A stretch of 64,000 nt of DNA. Origin: Erythrobacter mangrovi (GTDB taxonomy: Bacteria > Pseudomonadota > Alphaproteobacteria > Sphingomonadales > Sphingomonadaceae). Positions 56,912 through 64,000 of the stretch are shown in pieces. The stretch is taken from NCBI RefSeq assembly GCF_013260645.1, contig NZ_CP053921.1, forward strand, positions 1,619,763 through 1,683,762. The letters are read 5' to 3'. The notes below the pieces were generated by a model. The model made no database searches and had not been told where the DNA came from. It saw only the letters and a program-made list of their open reading frames with translations. Position 1 is the first letter of the stretch. Every line of letters starts with the position of its first letter. The translations under genes were made by a program, and so were the position numbers.

Positions 56912-58111
56912 ATGGCCGGCTTCAAGACTCTCGACGACCTTGGCGATATCAGAGGTAAGGTCGCGCTGGTACGCGTCGACCTCAACCTGCCGATGAACGA
57001 AGGGCGCGCCAGCGACGTGACACGCGTCGAGGCGGCGAAGCCGACCATCCTAGAACTTTCCGACAAGGGGGCGAAGGTCCTCCTGCTTGCGCATTTCGGG
57101 CGGCCCAAGGGTGCGCGACATTCGACCATGAGCACCAGCATGGTGCAGGGCGATGTCGAACGCGTGCTGGACAAGGAAATCATGTTCATCCCCGAGGTCA
57201 CGGGCCCGGTGGTTGAACAGGCGGTCGGGATCCTGCGTGCTGGCGATATCGGCCTGCTCGACAATGTCCGCTTCTGGCCAGGTGAGGAAGCCAACGACGC
57301 TGAGTTCGCCAAGGGTGTTGCGGCAATCGGGGACTTCTACGTCAACGATGCCTTTTCCGCGGCGCACCGCGCACATGCGACGACCGAGGGAATCACTCAC
57401 TTCCTGCCGTCCTACGCCGGGCGCGCGATGGAGGCCGAACTGCGCGCGCTCGACGCGGCGCTGGGCGATCCCGAAACCCCGGTTGCGGCGGTTGTCGGTG
57501 GGGCGAAAGTCTCGACCAAGCTCGATGTGCTGCACAATCTGGTGGGCAAGGTCCAGCACCTGATCATCGGCGGCGGCATGGCCAACACCTTCCTGGCCGC
57601 CAAGGGCGTCGATGTGGGCAAGTCGCTGTGCGAGCATGATCTGACCGCGACGGCCAGCCGCATCATGGATGAAGCTGATCACGCCGGCTGCACTGTCCAT
57701 TTGCCCTATGACGTCGTTGTGGCGAAGGAATTCGCCGCCAACCCGCCGTCGCTGCGTACCAGCAACGTTCATGAGGTCGCTGCGGACGAGATGATCCTCG
57801 ACATCGGGCCACTGGCAGTCGAGGCGCTGGGCGACGTTCTCAAGACGTGCCGCACGCTGGTCTGGAACGGCCCGTTGGGGGCTTTCGAGATAGAACCCTT
57901 CGATGCTGCGACGGTGGCGCTGGCACGCACTGCCGCAGCCCTGACCCAGGAAGGTTCGCTGACCTCGGTTGCGGGAGGTGGCGATACAGTCGCGGCACTG
58001 GCTCACGCCGGAGTGAAAGACGACTTCACCTTCGTTTCGACTGCCGGTGGTGCCTTCCTCGAATGGATGGAAGGCAAGACTCTCCCGGGTGTTGCGGCTT
58101 TGCTCTCATGA
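56912..58111 (+). CDS. pgk: phosphoglycerate kinase
   Basis: 399 aa. [18 protein letters not shown] (a slightly unusual RVDLN in place of RVDFN), [24 protein letters not shown], and the nucleotide site [11 protein letters not shown]. Follows gapA by 10 bp; its stop overlaps the thioesterase start. Confidence 0.97.
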   Translation: MAGFKTLDDLGDIRGKVALVRVDLNLPMNEGRASDVTRVEAAKPTILELSDKGAKVLLLAHFGRPKGARHSTMSTSMVQGDVERVLDKEIMFIPEVTGPVVEQAVGILRAGDIGLLDNVRFWPGEEANDAEFAKGVAAIGDFYVNDAFSAAHRAHATTEGITHFLPSYAGRAMEAELRALDAALGDPETPVAAVVGGAKVSTKLDVLHNLVGKVQHLIIGGGMANTFLAAKGVDVGKSLCEHDLTATASRIMDEADHAGCTVHLPYDVVVAKEFAANPPSLRTSNVHEVAADEMILDIGPLAVEALGDVLKTCRTLVWNGPLGAFEIEPFDAATVALARTAAALTQEGSLTSVAGGGDTVAALAHAGVKDDFTFVSTAGGAFLEWMEGKTLPGVAALLS

Positions 58112-58563
58112 GTGAGAATGAAGCTGTTGGTTCGACCGGACGCCTGAAGCCGATCACCGAAGGTGAATGGGCGGGGTGGTCGACATGGATCGGCGACGCG
58201 TTTGAGCAGCGGGCTGGGCCATTCTATGAACGGCGCGAGGCGGACGGCAGCAACATCGCCGCGTTTCGCGCCGAAGAACGGCACATGAACGGCGCGGGTT
58301 TCATGCATGGCGGTTGCCTGATGACCTTTGCCGACAGCGCACTGTTCACTATCGCTACCGATGCGCTGGCCGGCGGGCATGGTGTGACCATGCACCTTGC
58401 AGGCGATTTCCTCGATCCGGCGCGCGTCGGCCAGTTTATCGAGGCGCGCGGCGAGGTCGTGCGCGCGGGCGGCAAGACGCTCTATGTGGTCGGCATGGTG
58501 CGTGCCGACGGGGCGCCAGTCCTTAGTTTCAACGGAATCATCCGCAAGGTGCGCCGGGACTAA
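58108..58563 (+). CDS. PaaI-type hotdog-fold thioesterase
   Basis: 151 aa. The [17 protein letters not shown] helix with upstream NGAGFM is the PaaI/hotdog signature (catalytic Asp in FADSA), plus [25 protein letters not shown]. Predicted acyl-CoA thioesterase of unknown substrate. ATGA overlap with pgk ties its translation to glycolysis, an association I cannot explain mechanistically. A separate promoter for fba begins 32 bp after its stop. Confidence 0.88.
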   Translation: MSENEAVGSTGRLKPITEGEWAGWSTWIGDAFEQRAGPFYERREADGSNIAAFRAEERHMNGAGFMHGGCLMTFADSALFTIATDALAGGHGVTMHLAGDFLDPARVGQFIEARGEVVRAGGKTLYVVGMVRADGAPVLSFNGIIRKVRRD

Positions 58564-58594
58564 ATCCGGCCTAGGCAAAAGTCTGCGGGCCCTG

Positions 58595-58623
58595 TTGCGA
58601 GTGCGAAGGCGCTTGGGTAAGGG
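58595..58623 (+). promoter_or_regulatory. promoter candidate for fba
   Basis: TTGCGA (58595-58600), 17 bp, TAAGGG (58618-58623), giving a leader of about 30 nt to the ATG. Confidence 0.5.
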
Positions 58624-58660
58624 GCCGCGCATACGAATGCACGGACACGGGGATTCTTTG

Positions 58661-59548
58661 ATGACTTTCGACGAAATGAAGGCGCGGGTTGCTGAAGGAC
58701 AGGGCTTCATTGCGGCGCTCGACCAGTCGGGCGGCTCGACCCCCAAGGCGCTGAAGGGCTATGGCATCGAAGACGGCGCCTGGACCACCGAAGAAGAAAT
58801 GTTCGGCCTGATCCACGCCATGCGCCAGCGGATCATCGAAAGCCCCTGCTTCGGCAACGGCAAGGTCATTGGCGCGATCCTGTTCGAAAAGACCATGGAC
58901 GGGGAAAGCGGCGGTAAGCCGGTTCCGCATCGTCTGGCCGAACGCGGCATCGTTCCCTTCCTCAAGGTCGACAAGGGTCTCGAGGACGAGCGTGACGGTG
59001 CACAGTTGATGAAGCCCAACCCCGGCCTTGAAGCCATGTGCAATCGTGCACGCGAACTCGGTGTATTCGGCACCAAGATGCGTTCGGTGATAAAGTCGGC
59101 TAACCCTCGCGGGATCAAGGAGGTTGTCGCCCAGCAGTTCGCTGAGGGTGCGCGTATCCTATCCTGTGGTCTCGTGCCGATCCTCGAGCCCGAATACGAC
59201 ATCAATGCAGCCGATCGCGCGGAAGGTGAGAAGATCATGCTCACCGCGATCGAGGAAGGCCTCGATGCGCTGCCCGAAGGCCAGCAGGTCATGCTCAAGC
59301 TCTCGATCCCCAGGGAGGCTGGCCTCTACACGGGACTGACCAGCCATCCCAAGGTGCTGCGTGTTGTTGCGCTTTCGGGCGGTTATTCGACCGGTGAAGC
59401 CTGCGCCGAACTGGCGAAGAACCCCGGCATGATCGCGAGCTTCAGTCGCGGCCTGCTGCAGGATTTGCGCCACCAACAGAGCGACACCGAGTTCGACGGC
59501 ACGCTTTCGACGGCGATCGATCAGATCCACGCCGCCAGCGTTGCCTGA
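58661..59548 (+). CDS. fructose-bisphosphate aldolase, class I
   Basis: 295 aa. GFIAALDQSGGSTPKALKGY at the N-terminus, KVDKGLEDERDGAQLM, VFGTKMRSVIKSANPRG and CGLVPILEPEYDI follow the Schiff-base aldolase family (short bacterial form, no metal site). An ATG eight codons earlier in the same frame is an alternative start. It splits FBP, completing the tkt-gapA-pgk-fba set. Ends 2 bp before the stop of a convergent lipoprotein gene. Confidence 0.93.
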   Translation: MTFDEMKARVAEGQGFIAALDQSGGSTPKALKGYGIEDGAWTTEEEMFGLIHAMRQRIIESPCFGNGKVIGAILFEKTMDGESGGKPVPHRLAERGIVPFLKVDKGLEDERDGAQLMKPNPGLEAMCNRARELGVFGTKMRSVIKSANPRGIKEVVAQQFAEGARILSCGLVPILEPEYDINAADRAEGEKIMLTAIEEGLDALPEGQQVMLKLSIPREAGLYTGLTSHPKVLRVVALSGGYSTGEACAELAKNPGMIASFSRGLLQDLRHQQSDTEFDGTLSTAIDQIHAASVA

Positions 59549-59550
59549 AC

Positions 59551-59973
59551 TCAGTTGCGGGCGACGCTCTGGCCCGCTTCGTAGGTGAAGCGGTATTCCG
59601 AAGGTTCCACCTCTCGGTCGGTCGTCTTGTTCGGTTCGCCCGATACGAGGCGAACGACGCGGCCATGCGTGCCATAGCTCTCGCCCAAGGTAATGTTTGC
59701 CGTGTCGCGCCAACCGGCACCGTCGATGCGGGTCTCGACGATTAGCCGCCCGGCCCACACGCAGCGGGCGTTAATCGGGCAGCGGCTGTCTTCGATGACC
59801 TTCATCGGGGTGGCCACGACGTCACCCACCATGACGGGGACCCGCAGTGCCACGGCAGTACCTTCGGGCATGGGCGTGCCCTCTACGATGGGTGCATCGG
59901 GTACGATGACACATGCGGTAAGCGGTATGGTGGCGATGGCGAGCCCGATGGCTGCGAAGCGGGACTGGGTCAT
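59551..59973 (-). CDS. putative lipoprotein, 140 aa
   Basis: MTQSRFAAIGLAIATIPLTAC gives a signal peptide with lipobox LTAC (C21). The mature part contains EDSRCPINARCVWAGRL, a Cys-x5-Cys-x-W arrangement found in various small secreted proteins of unknown role, then a beta-rich C-terminus. Start set at the signal peptide; the frame is open 31 codons further upstream without support. Divergent from thiE by 78 bp. Confidence 0.75.
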   Translation of the reverse strand: MTQSRFAAIGLAIATIPLTACVIVPDAPIVEGTPMPEGTAVALRVPVMVGDVVATPMKVIEDSRCPINARCVWAGRLIVETRIDGAGWRDTANITLGESYGTHGRVVRLVSGEPNKTTDREVEPSEYRFTYEAGQSVARN

Positions 59974-60051
59974 GTCGCCAGATAGCGCCCGCACGCCTTG
60001 CGGCAATCTGAATGTCGACGAATGGCTCCAGTGGGGATACGAAGCGCGCCA

Positions 60052-60675
60052 ATGACCGATTGCCAACTTTATCTCATCTCACCGCTCGATGTTTCGGGCG
60101 ATTTTCCGCACCGGCTTGAACGCGCGCTCGACGCCGGACCTGGGCTCGTCACTGCCTTCCAGTTCCGCGTGAAGGGCGTGGACCAGCACGAGGCCGCGCG
60201 ACTGGCCGAGCCGCTGCAGGCGATATGCGCGGCGCGCGACGTAGCCTTTATCGTCAACGATTCGATCGCGCTCGCGAAGCGCATCGGTGCCGATGGCGTT
60301 CATTTGGGGCAAGGCGATGGCGATCCGAAGGACGCGCGGGCGCAGCTTGGGCGCGAGGCGCAGATCGGTGTCACTTGCCATGCTTCGAAACATCTCGCGA
60401 TGGAAGCGGGCGAAGCAGGGGCCGACTATGTCGCCTTTGGGGCCTTCTTTCCCTCGACGACCAAGGAAACCGAACACCGGCCCGAACTCGAGATACTCGA
60501 ATGGTGGTCCAAGGTGTTCGAGATTCCCTGTGTGGCAATCGGTGGCATCACCCCTGAAAACTGTGCGCCGCTGGTCGAGGCAGGGGCGGATTTCCTCGCC
60601 GTGTCCGGTGCGGTCTGGGGCGGCGACGAGGTTGCGGCGATCGCCGCCTTTGCCGAGGCTATACGCGCAGCATAG
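60052..60675 (+). CDS. thiE: thiamine phosphate synthase
   Basis: 207 aa, TIM-barrel: AFQFRVKGVD, FIVNDSIALAKRIGADGVHLGQ, GADYVAFGAFFPSTTKETEH, and phosphate-binding CVAIGGITPENC. Joins HMP-PP and thiazole phosphate. No TPP riboswitch sequence (no CTGAGA-type core) is visible in the 78-bp divergent region. It could alternatively be a second, paralogous ThiE-like protein; no other thi genes are here. Confidence 0.9.
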   Translation: MTDCQLYLISPLDVSGDFPHRLERALDAGPGLVTAFQFRVKGVDQHEAARLAEPLQAICAARDVAFIVNDSIALAKRIGADGVHLGQGDGDPKDARAQLGREAQIGVTCHASKHLAMEAGEAGADYVAFGAFFPSTTKETEHRPELEILEWWSKVFEIPCVAIGGITPENCAPLVEAGADFLAVSGAVWGGDEVAAIAAFAEAIRAA

Positions 60676-60678
60676 CGA

Positions 60679-61047
60679 TCATTCGCTCAAAGGACCCGTG
60701 CGATGGCACCGCAAGCGCGACAGTTTGCCGCCCTTGTCGACTTCCTGCAGCAGTCCCGAACTGAGCTTAAGCAGCATCATCCCCTTTAGCGGGCCCCGGG
60801 TGAAGGTGACCTGTTTGCCTTCGAGGAGGTAGGTGCCGGCCCCGCGTTCGGTGCGATAGCTTGAGCCCCCGGTGATAGCGAAGGCCTTGCCTTCCTGTTC
60901 GATCCAGGCGGTGCCCGTCGCATCGCCGGGAAGCGCACAGACATAGTGACCCTGGTCGAGCAGGCCAATACGCCCCTGGGCGCCCAGCGGCGTGTTGGCT
61001 AGTCCCGCCGCAAGGGCGAGCGCAATGAGTGATTTCAGTGTCTTCAT
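60679..61047 (-). CDS. secreted hypothetical protein, 122 aa
   Basis: MKTLKSLIALALAAGLA signal peptide, cleavage near LGAQ. The mature part GHYVCALPGDATGTAWIEQE and FTRGPLKGMMLLKL looks like a compact beta protein with one Cys pair (C54 region and RLRCHRTG). Not recognised. Stop 3 bp from the thiE stop (convergent); divergent from efp. Confidence 0.7.
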   Translation of the reverse strand: MKTLKSLIALALAAGLANTPLGAQGRIGLLDQGHYVCALPGDATGTAWIEQEGKAFAITGGSSYRTERGAGTYLLEGKQVTFTRGPLKGMMLLKLSSGLLQEVDKGGKLSRLRCHRTGPLSE

Positions 61048-61100
61048 CGATTCCGTCCGACGGTGGATATAGCAATCATTCGCTGGAATTTCCACTCGCC

Positions 61101-61129
61101 TTGCCGCGGGCCGTAGTCTCGGCTAAGGC
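61101..61129 (+). promoter_or_regulatory. promoter candidate for efp
   Basis: TTGCCG (61101-61106), 17 bp, TAAGGC (61124-61129); leader of about 60 nt. Confidence 0.55.
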
Positions 61130-61197
61130 GCGCCGCGCATCACGCTGCCCGTTTCGCAAGGGCGGCACGCTCTTTTACAAGTCGAAGGTAGCTTCCC

Positions 61198-61761
61198 ATG
61201 AAGATCAGCGGCGTGGACATTCGTCCGGGCAACATTCTCGAATATGAAGGCGGCATCTGGAAGGTCGCCAAGATCCAGCACACGCAGCCGGGCAAGGGCG
61301 GCGCCTATATGCAGGTCGAGATGAAGAACCTGCAGGACGGTCGCAAGACCAACGTCCGCTTCCGCAGTGCCGACACGGTCGAGCGCGTGCGCCTCGATAC
61401 CAAGGAATTCCAGTTCCTTTACGAAGACGGTGACATGCTGGTCTTCATGGACAATGATACCTACGAACAGATCACCCTGCCGAGCGACCTGCTCGGTGAC
61501 GCGCGCCCGTTCCTGCAGGATGGCATGCAGGTGACGCTCGAGCTTTGGGAAGAGAAGCCTATCTCGGTCGAACTGCCCGCGCAGATCGAAGCGACGATCG
61601 TCGAAGCCGATGCGGTGGTAAAGGGGCAGACCGCCTCATCCAGCTACAAGCCGGCGATCCTCGACAATGGCGTGCGTATCATGGTGCCGCCGCATATCGA
61701 GAGCGGCACGCGTATCGTCGTCGACGTTTACGAACAGAGCTACGTAGGCAAGGCGAACTGA
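61198..61761 (+). CDS. efp: translation elongation factor P
   Basis: 187 aa, three beta domains. The tip loop [10 protein letters not shown] places Lys33 where EF-P is modified (EpmA-type lysylation in many bacteria), rather than the Arg of the rhamnosylated type. The C-terminal signature is [20 protein letters not shown]. Relieves ribosome stalling at polyproline. GAAGG before the ATG. Followed 4 bp later by a small unknown gene. Confidence 0.96.
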   Translation: MKISGVDIRPGNILEYEGGIWKVAKIQHTQPGKGGAYMQVEMKNLQDGRKTNVRFRSADTVERVRLDTKEFQFLYEDGDMLVFMDNDTYEQITLPSDLLGDARPFLQDGMQVTLELWEEKPISVELPAQIEATIVEADAVVKGQTASSSYKPAILDNGVRIMVPPHIESGTRIVVDVYEQSYVGKAN

Positions 61762-61765
61762 TCCC

Positions 61766-62116
61766 ATGGGCAAGTCCATCGCCAGCCGGTTCAAGAACAT
61801 CGACATCGCCAAGAGCGTGCTCTTGAGCGTGGTGATCAACGATGACGAGCTCTCACTGGAAATGGACTTCTTCCTGGAGCCTGCGCACCCCGATTACGAG
61901 GAGCCAGGCGAAGGCGAAGATCACTGTTTCCATCCCGGCATGCTCAAGTTTGCCGGGATCTCCAAGCTGTCGCTCGAACGTGCCGTCGACGGTGCGGGAA
62001 CCGGTCGTCGATTCGCAATCCACTCGTTCAATATCGAGGGTACCCGGTTCGACATGGACTGCGAATGGGGCGCCATCCACCTTCAGGCGCGCTCGATCCG
62101 CGTGCTGACCGAATAA
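61766..62116 (+). CDS. conserved hypothetical protein between efp and suhB, 116 aa
   Basis: Acidic soluble protein beginning MGKSIASRFKNIDIAKSV. It has LSLEMDFFLEPAHPDYEEPGEGEDHCFHPG in the middle and a final beta stretch FNIEGTRFDMDCEWGAIHLQARSIRVL. No signal peptide or membrane segment. Three His/Cys/Asp-rich spots could bind metal. I do not know the family. Spaced 4 bp after efp and 10 bp before suhB, so cotranscribed. Confidence 0.82.
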   Translation: MGKSIASRFKNIDIAKSVLLSVVINDDELSLEMDFFLEPAHPDYEEPGEGEDHCFHPGMLKFAGISKLSLERAVDGAGTGRRFAIHSFNIEGTRFDMDCEWGAIHLQARSIRVLTE

Positions 62117-62126
62117 GAGAGTTTTC

Positions 62127-62948
62127 ATGGCAGCTGTCTCCGGACTGATCCGCGTGATGGAAAAGGCCGCTCGCAAGGCGGGAGGGCGCCTGCGGCGCGA
62201 CTTCGGCGAAGTCGAGCACCTGCAGGTAAGCCGCAAAGGTCCGGCCGACTTCGTTTCGAAGGCGGACCAGGTGGCCGAGCGAACCATCTACGACGAACTT
62301 CTTACCGCCCGTCCGGATTGGGGATTCGTGCTGGAAGAAGCAGGCACGATCGAAGGTGATCCGAGCAAGCCACGCTGGATTATCGATCCGCTCGATGGGA
62401 CCAGCAACTTCCTGCACGGCATTCCGCACTTTGCGGTGTCGATCGCCGCTCAGGAACCCAAACTGGACGGCTCGGGCTGGGGCGATGTGGTCGCGGGGGT
62501 GATCTACAACCCGATCACTGACGAAACCTTCTGGGCCGAGAAGACGCGTGGTGCGTGGTTGCACGATGGTCGCTTGCGCGTTTCCGCGCGCAGCCGCCTG
62601 CCTGAGGCGCTCGTGGCGACCGGCATCCCGTTCCAGGGTCATGGCGATTTCGGCGAGTGGACCAGGATCTTTGCGGCAATTGGGCCGCAGGTGGCGGGAA
62701 TTCGCCGAAATGGAGCGGCCTCGCTCGACCTCGCGTGGCTGGCTGCGGGCCGGTACGACGGCTTCTGGGAAAGCGGTCTCAATGACTGGGATACGGCTGC
62801 CGGATGCCTGATCGTGCGCGAAGCCGGCGGATTCGTGTCCGACTTCCGCGGTCGGTCCGCTCCGATTCATTCGGGGCAAGTGCTCGCTGCAAACGATGCC
62901 CTGCATTCAAAGCTGCATAAATTGCTCGCAAGTGCCTTGAAGGCGTGA
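62127..62948 (+). CDS. suhB: inositol-1-monophosphatase family protein SuhB
   Basis: 273 aa. Metal-binding GFVLEEAGTIEG, WIIDPLDGTSNFLHGIPHFAVSIA and GLNDWDTAAGCLIVREAGG. This is the better SuhB candidate of the two IMPase-fold proteins here, because of the long insertion-free fold and the PLDGTSNF motif. In E. coli SuhB also helps rRNA antitermination. Ends just before the tRNA-Leu promoter, which overlaps its last codons. Confidence 0.92.
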   Translation: MAAVSGLIRVMEKAARKAGGRLRRDFGEVEHLQVSRKGPADFVSKADQVAERTIYDELLTARPDWGFVLEEAGTIEGDPSKPRWIIDPLDGTSNFLHGIPHFAVSIAAQEPKLDGSGWGDVVAGVIYNPITDETFWAEKTRGAWLHDGRLRVSARSRLPEALVATGIPFQGHGDFGEWTRIFAAIGPQVAGIRRNGAASLDLAWLAAGRYDGFWESGLNDWDTAAGCLIVREAGGFVSDFRGRSAPIHSGQVLAANDALHSKLHKLLASALKA

Positions 62949-62965
62949 GCCGGCGCGGCTAACTC
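62937..62965 (+). promoter_or_regulatory. promoter of tRNA-Leu
   Basis: TTGAAG (62937-62942), 17 bp, TAACTC (62960-62965). The -35 lies in the last codons of suhB. Confidence 0.6.
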
Positions 62966-62983
62966 CCGCGCTCCTGACGCAGT

Positions 62984-63068
62984 GCCCCTGTGGCGGAATT
63001 GGTAGACGCGCTCGACTCAAAATCGAGTTTCTTACGAAGTGCCGGTTCGAGTCCGGCCAGGGGTACCA
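62984..63068 (+). tRNA. tRNA-Leu (CAA)
   Basis: An 85-nt class II tRNA: acceptor GCCCCTG pairs with CAGGGGT (one G-U), anticodon stem-loop CTCGA-CTCAAAA-TCGAG giving CAA, a long variable arm (TTTCTTACGAAGT), T loop GTTCGAGTC, encoded CCA. Confidence 0.97.
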
Positions 63069-63098
63069 ACATTAGATGCGGGTAGTGTAACCTTCTGC

Positions 63099-63134
63099 AA
63101 AGACGGTCGAACTAGCTTCGATAGCACGTCTTTT
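63099..63134 (+). terminator. tRNA-Leu terminator
   Basis: Inner stem TCGAA/TTCGA and outer stem AAAGACG/CGTCTTT with small internal loops; the 3' arm ends in TTTT. It lies 30 nt after the tRNA. Confidence 0.6.
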
Positions 63135-63148
63135 GAGGGGGATCCTGA

Positions 63149-63742
63149 ATGCTTGAAACTACCCGTGGCGCGATGCGCGCCCTTGCCATCCTGCTGCTCG
63201 TCACCGTAGCGACGCAGATCTTTTATATCACCGTCGTCTCGGCGGCGGGGGACGAAACTCCGCTGCGCCCTGCTACGTGGCTGGTCGAGCTGTTTGCCTT
63301 TGTCGGCATCGCAGTTTCGGGGATCACACTTGCTGTCCGCGATTCCCAGCGTGCGCACCTGTGGTCGTTGGTCGCCCTGTCCGGTCTCTTCAACATGCTG
63401 CAGATTGCCATGGGCCTGTCGATGTTCGGCCCCGCTTCCGAAGCGAGTGAGACGGTACCGAACCTTTTCGCCACCATTCTTGGCGGTGCGTTCTTCTTCT
63501 ACTTCCTCGCGAAGCTGCTGCTAGGCCTGGCTGCACTCGCCATTGGCGGGACCGCGGTACGCGGTGGCGCGGGCCTGGCGCGCATTTTTGGTGGGCTTGC
63601 TGCACTCGCTGGCGGCGCGACTGTCGTCATCGGCTTCCTGGCGATGCTCGACCGGGATGGTTGGATGTTCCCTGCCGGGGCCGCCGGAACAGCAGTGGCA
63701 GCGCTGTTTGCACTGACCTTGCTGACTGCCAAGGATAGCTAG
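63149..63742 (+). CDS. small multi-pass membrane protein, 197 aa
   Basis: About five to six hydrophobic segments: ALAILLLVTVATQIFYITVV, LVELFAFVGIAVSGITLAV, LWSLVALSGLFNMLQIAMG, FATILGGAFFFYFLAKLLLG, IFGGLAALAGGATVVIGFL, and a final helix. Gly/Ala-rich loops, no catalytic motif. GAGGGGG lies 6 nt before the ATG. Family not recognised; it precedes a solute permease by 54 bp. Confidence 0.78.
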   Translation: MLETTRGAMRALAILLLVTVATQIFYITVVSAAGDETPLRPATWLVELFAFVGIAVSGITLAVRDSQRAHLWSLVALSGLFNMLQIAMGLSMFGPASEASETVPNLFATILGGAFFFYFLAKLLLGLAALAIGGTAVRGGAGLARIFGGLAALAGGATVVIGFLAMLDRDGWMFPAGAAGTAVAALFALTLLTAKDS

Positions 63743-63796
63743 GAATATTGCCAAGGCCCTTGTCATTCGCGCTGAGGTTTGAAATCCCCTGCGCGA

Positions 63797-64000
63797 ATGA
63801 TCGGGCTTCCTTCCTATCACGCCATCGCCGCTATCGCGGTTACGATTGGCATGTTCGTCGCCTTTGCCCGCGGTCGGATGCCGGTGGAGATCGTTTCCCT
63901 GCTGACCATCGCGGTCATTGCGGTCGGACTGTATTTCTTTCCTCTACCGGATACCCAGCCGACCGACGGGCTGGTGCTCGCCTTCTCGGGCTTCGGTCAC
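63797..64000 (+). CDS. SLC13 (divalent anion symporter) family permease, N-terminus only
   Basis: The open frame to the window edge codes 68 residues beginning MIGLPSYHAIAAIAVTIGMF. The following FARGRMPVEIVSLLTIAVIA and DGLVLAFSGFGH segments are typical of SLC13/DASS permeases (NhaD/ArsB-like fold, often with TrkA-C domains). Substrates in relatives include sulfate and dicarboxylates. The C-terminus is outside the window. Confidence 0.78.
   Translation, partial: MIGLPSYHAIAAIAVTIGMFVAFARGRMPVEIVSLLTIAVIAVGLYFFPLPDTQPTDGLVLAFSGFGH

Noticed and set aside
59974..60051. TPP riboswitch upstream of thiE
   Set aside because: Only 78 bp of divergent sequence with no CTGAGA-type thi-box core or matching stems.

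Overview
The window is ordinary-looking chromosome of a GC-rich alphaproteobacterium. Gene content and order point to Sphingomonadales, most likely Erythrobacteraceae (Erythrobacter/Qipengyuania/Altererythrobacter group). That placement is my inference from family knowledge, not a search. Supporting signs are the ahcY-divL-tsaE-amgK-murU-addB-addA-trxA run, the sdhE/mfd/recG neighbourhood, zapA-6S RNA-fau, a tyrosine-type DivL kinase, Flp pilins, and AUG/GUG genes joined by ATGA/GTGA overlaps. I see no prophage, insertion sequence, integron, CRISPR array or plasmid functions.

Layout. 1-3.7 kb (minus): a cyclase-family hydrolase, a POT peptide transporter, aroB and aroK. 3.7-7.6 kb (plus): a 44-aa membrane peptide, a large secreted repeat-like protein, xerD and accA. 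7.6-13.1 kb: an M48-LysM lipoprotein peptidase, two orphan Flp pilins, a Nudix hydrolase, tRNA-Arg, a small zincin, folE, a 92-aa unknown, a peroxiredoxin and a secreted unknown. 13.2-26 kb (plus): ahcY, then the tightly overlapped divL-addA block and trxA. 26-32.7 kb: an IMPase-like phosphatase and argJ (minus), a small secreted ORF and secA (plus), a GNAT and a TauE/SafE permease. 32.7-42.9 kb: tRNA-Asn, nadK, an EAL protein, mfd, sdhE, a secreted unknown, recG, a LysE exporter, a low-molecular-weight tyrosine phosphatase and tRNA-Pro. 43-49 kb: a trans-sulfuration PLP enzyme, thyA and a branched-chain 2-oxoacid dehydrogenase operon (E1a, E1b, E2). 49-53.7 kb: a decayed 500-bp stretch, tRNA-Asp, an MBL hydrolase, a GPH sugar symporter, a DUF2842 protein, fau, 6S RNA, zapA and a coiled-coil partner. 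53.9-64 kb: tkt-gapA-pgk-thioesterase-fba, small secreted proteins, thiE, efp, an unknown, suhB, tRNA-Leu, a membrane protein and the start of an SLC13 permease.

Most genes are housekeeping: shikimate, fatty acid, folate, arginine and thiamine synthesis; methyl cycle; muropeptide recycling; recombinational and transcription-coupled repair; Sec secretion; central carbon flow. Several convergent pairs meet stop-to-stop with no terminator.

The most noteworthy signals are regulatory or structural rather than a new system. They are: a recurring TTGNNN-N17-TANNNN promoter seen before all five tRNA genes and several mRNAs; a 12-bp perfect palindrome at the start site of the bkd promoter; a tyrosine at the histidine position of DivL; a CTG start for a phosphatase gene that appears co-transcribed with tRNA-Pro; a hairpin-rich ahcY leader; and two intrinsic terminators whose T-tracts run straight into the next start codon. 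I found no convincing undescribed multi-gene system.
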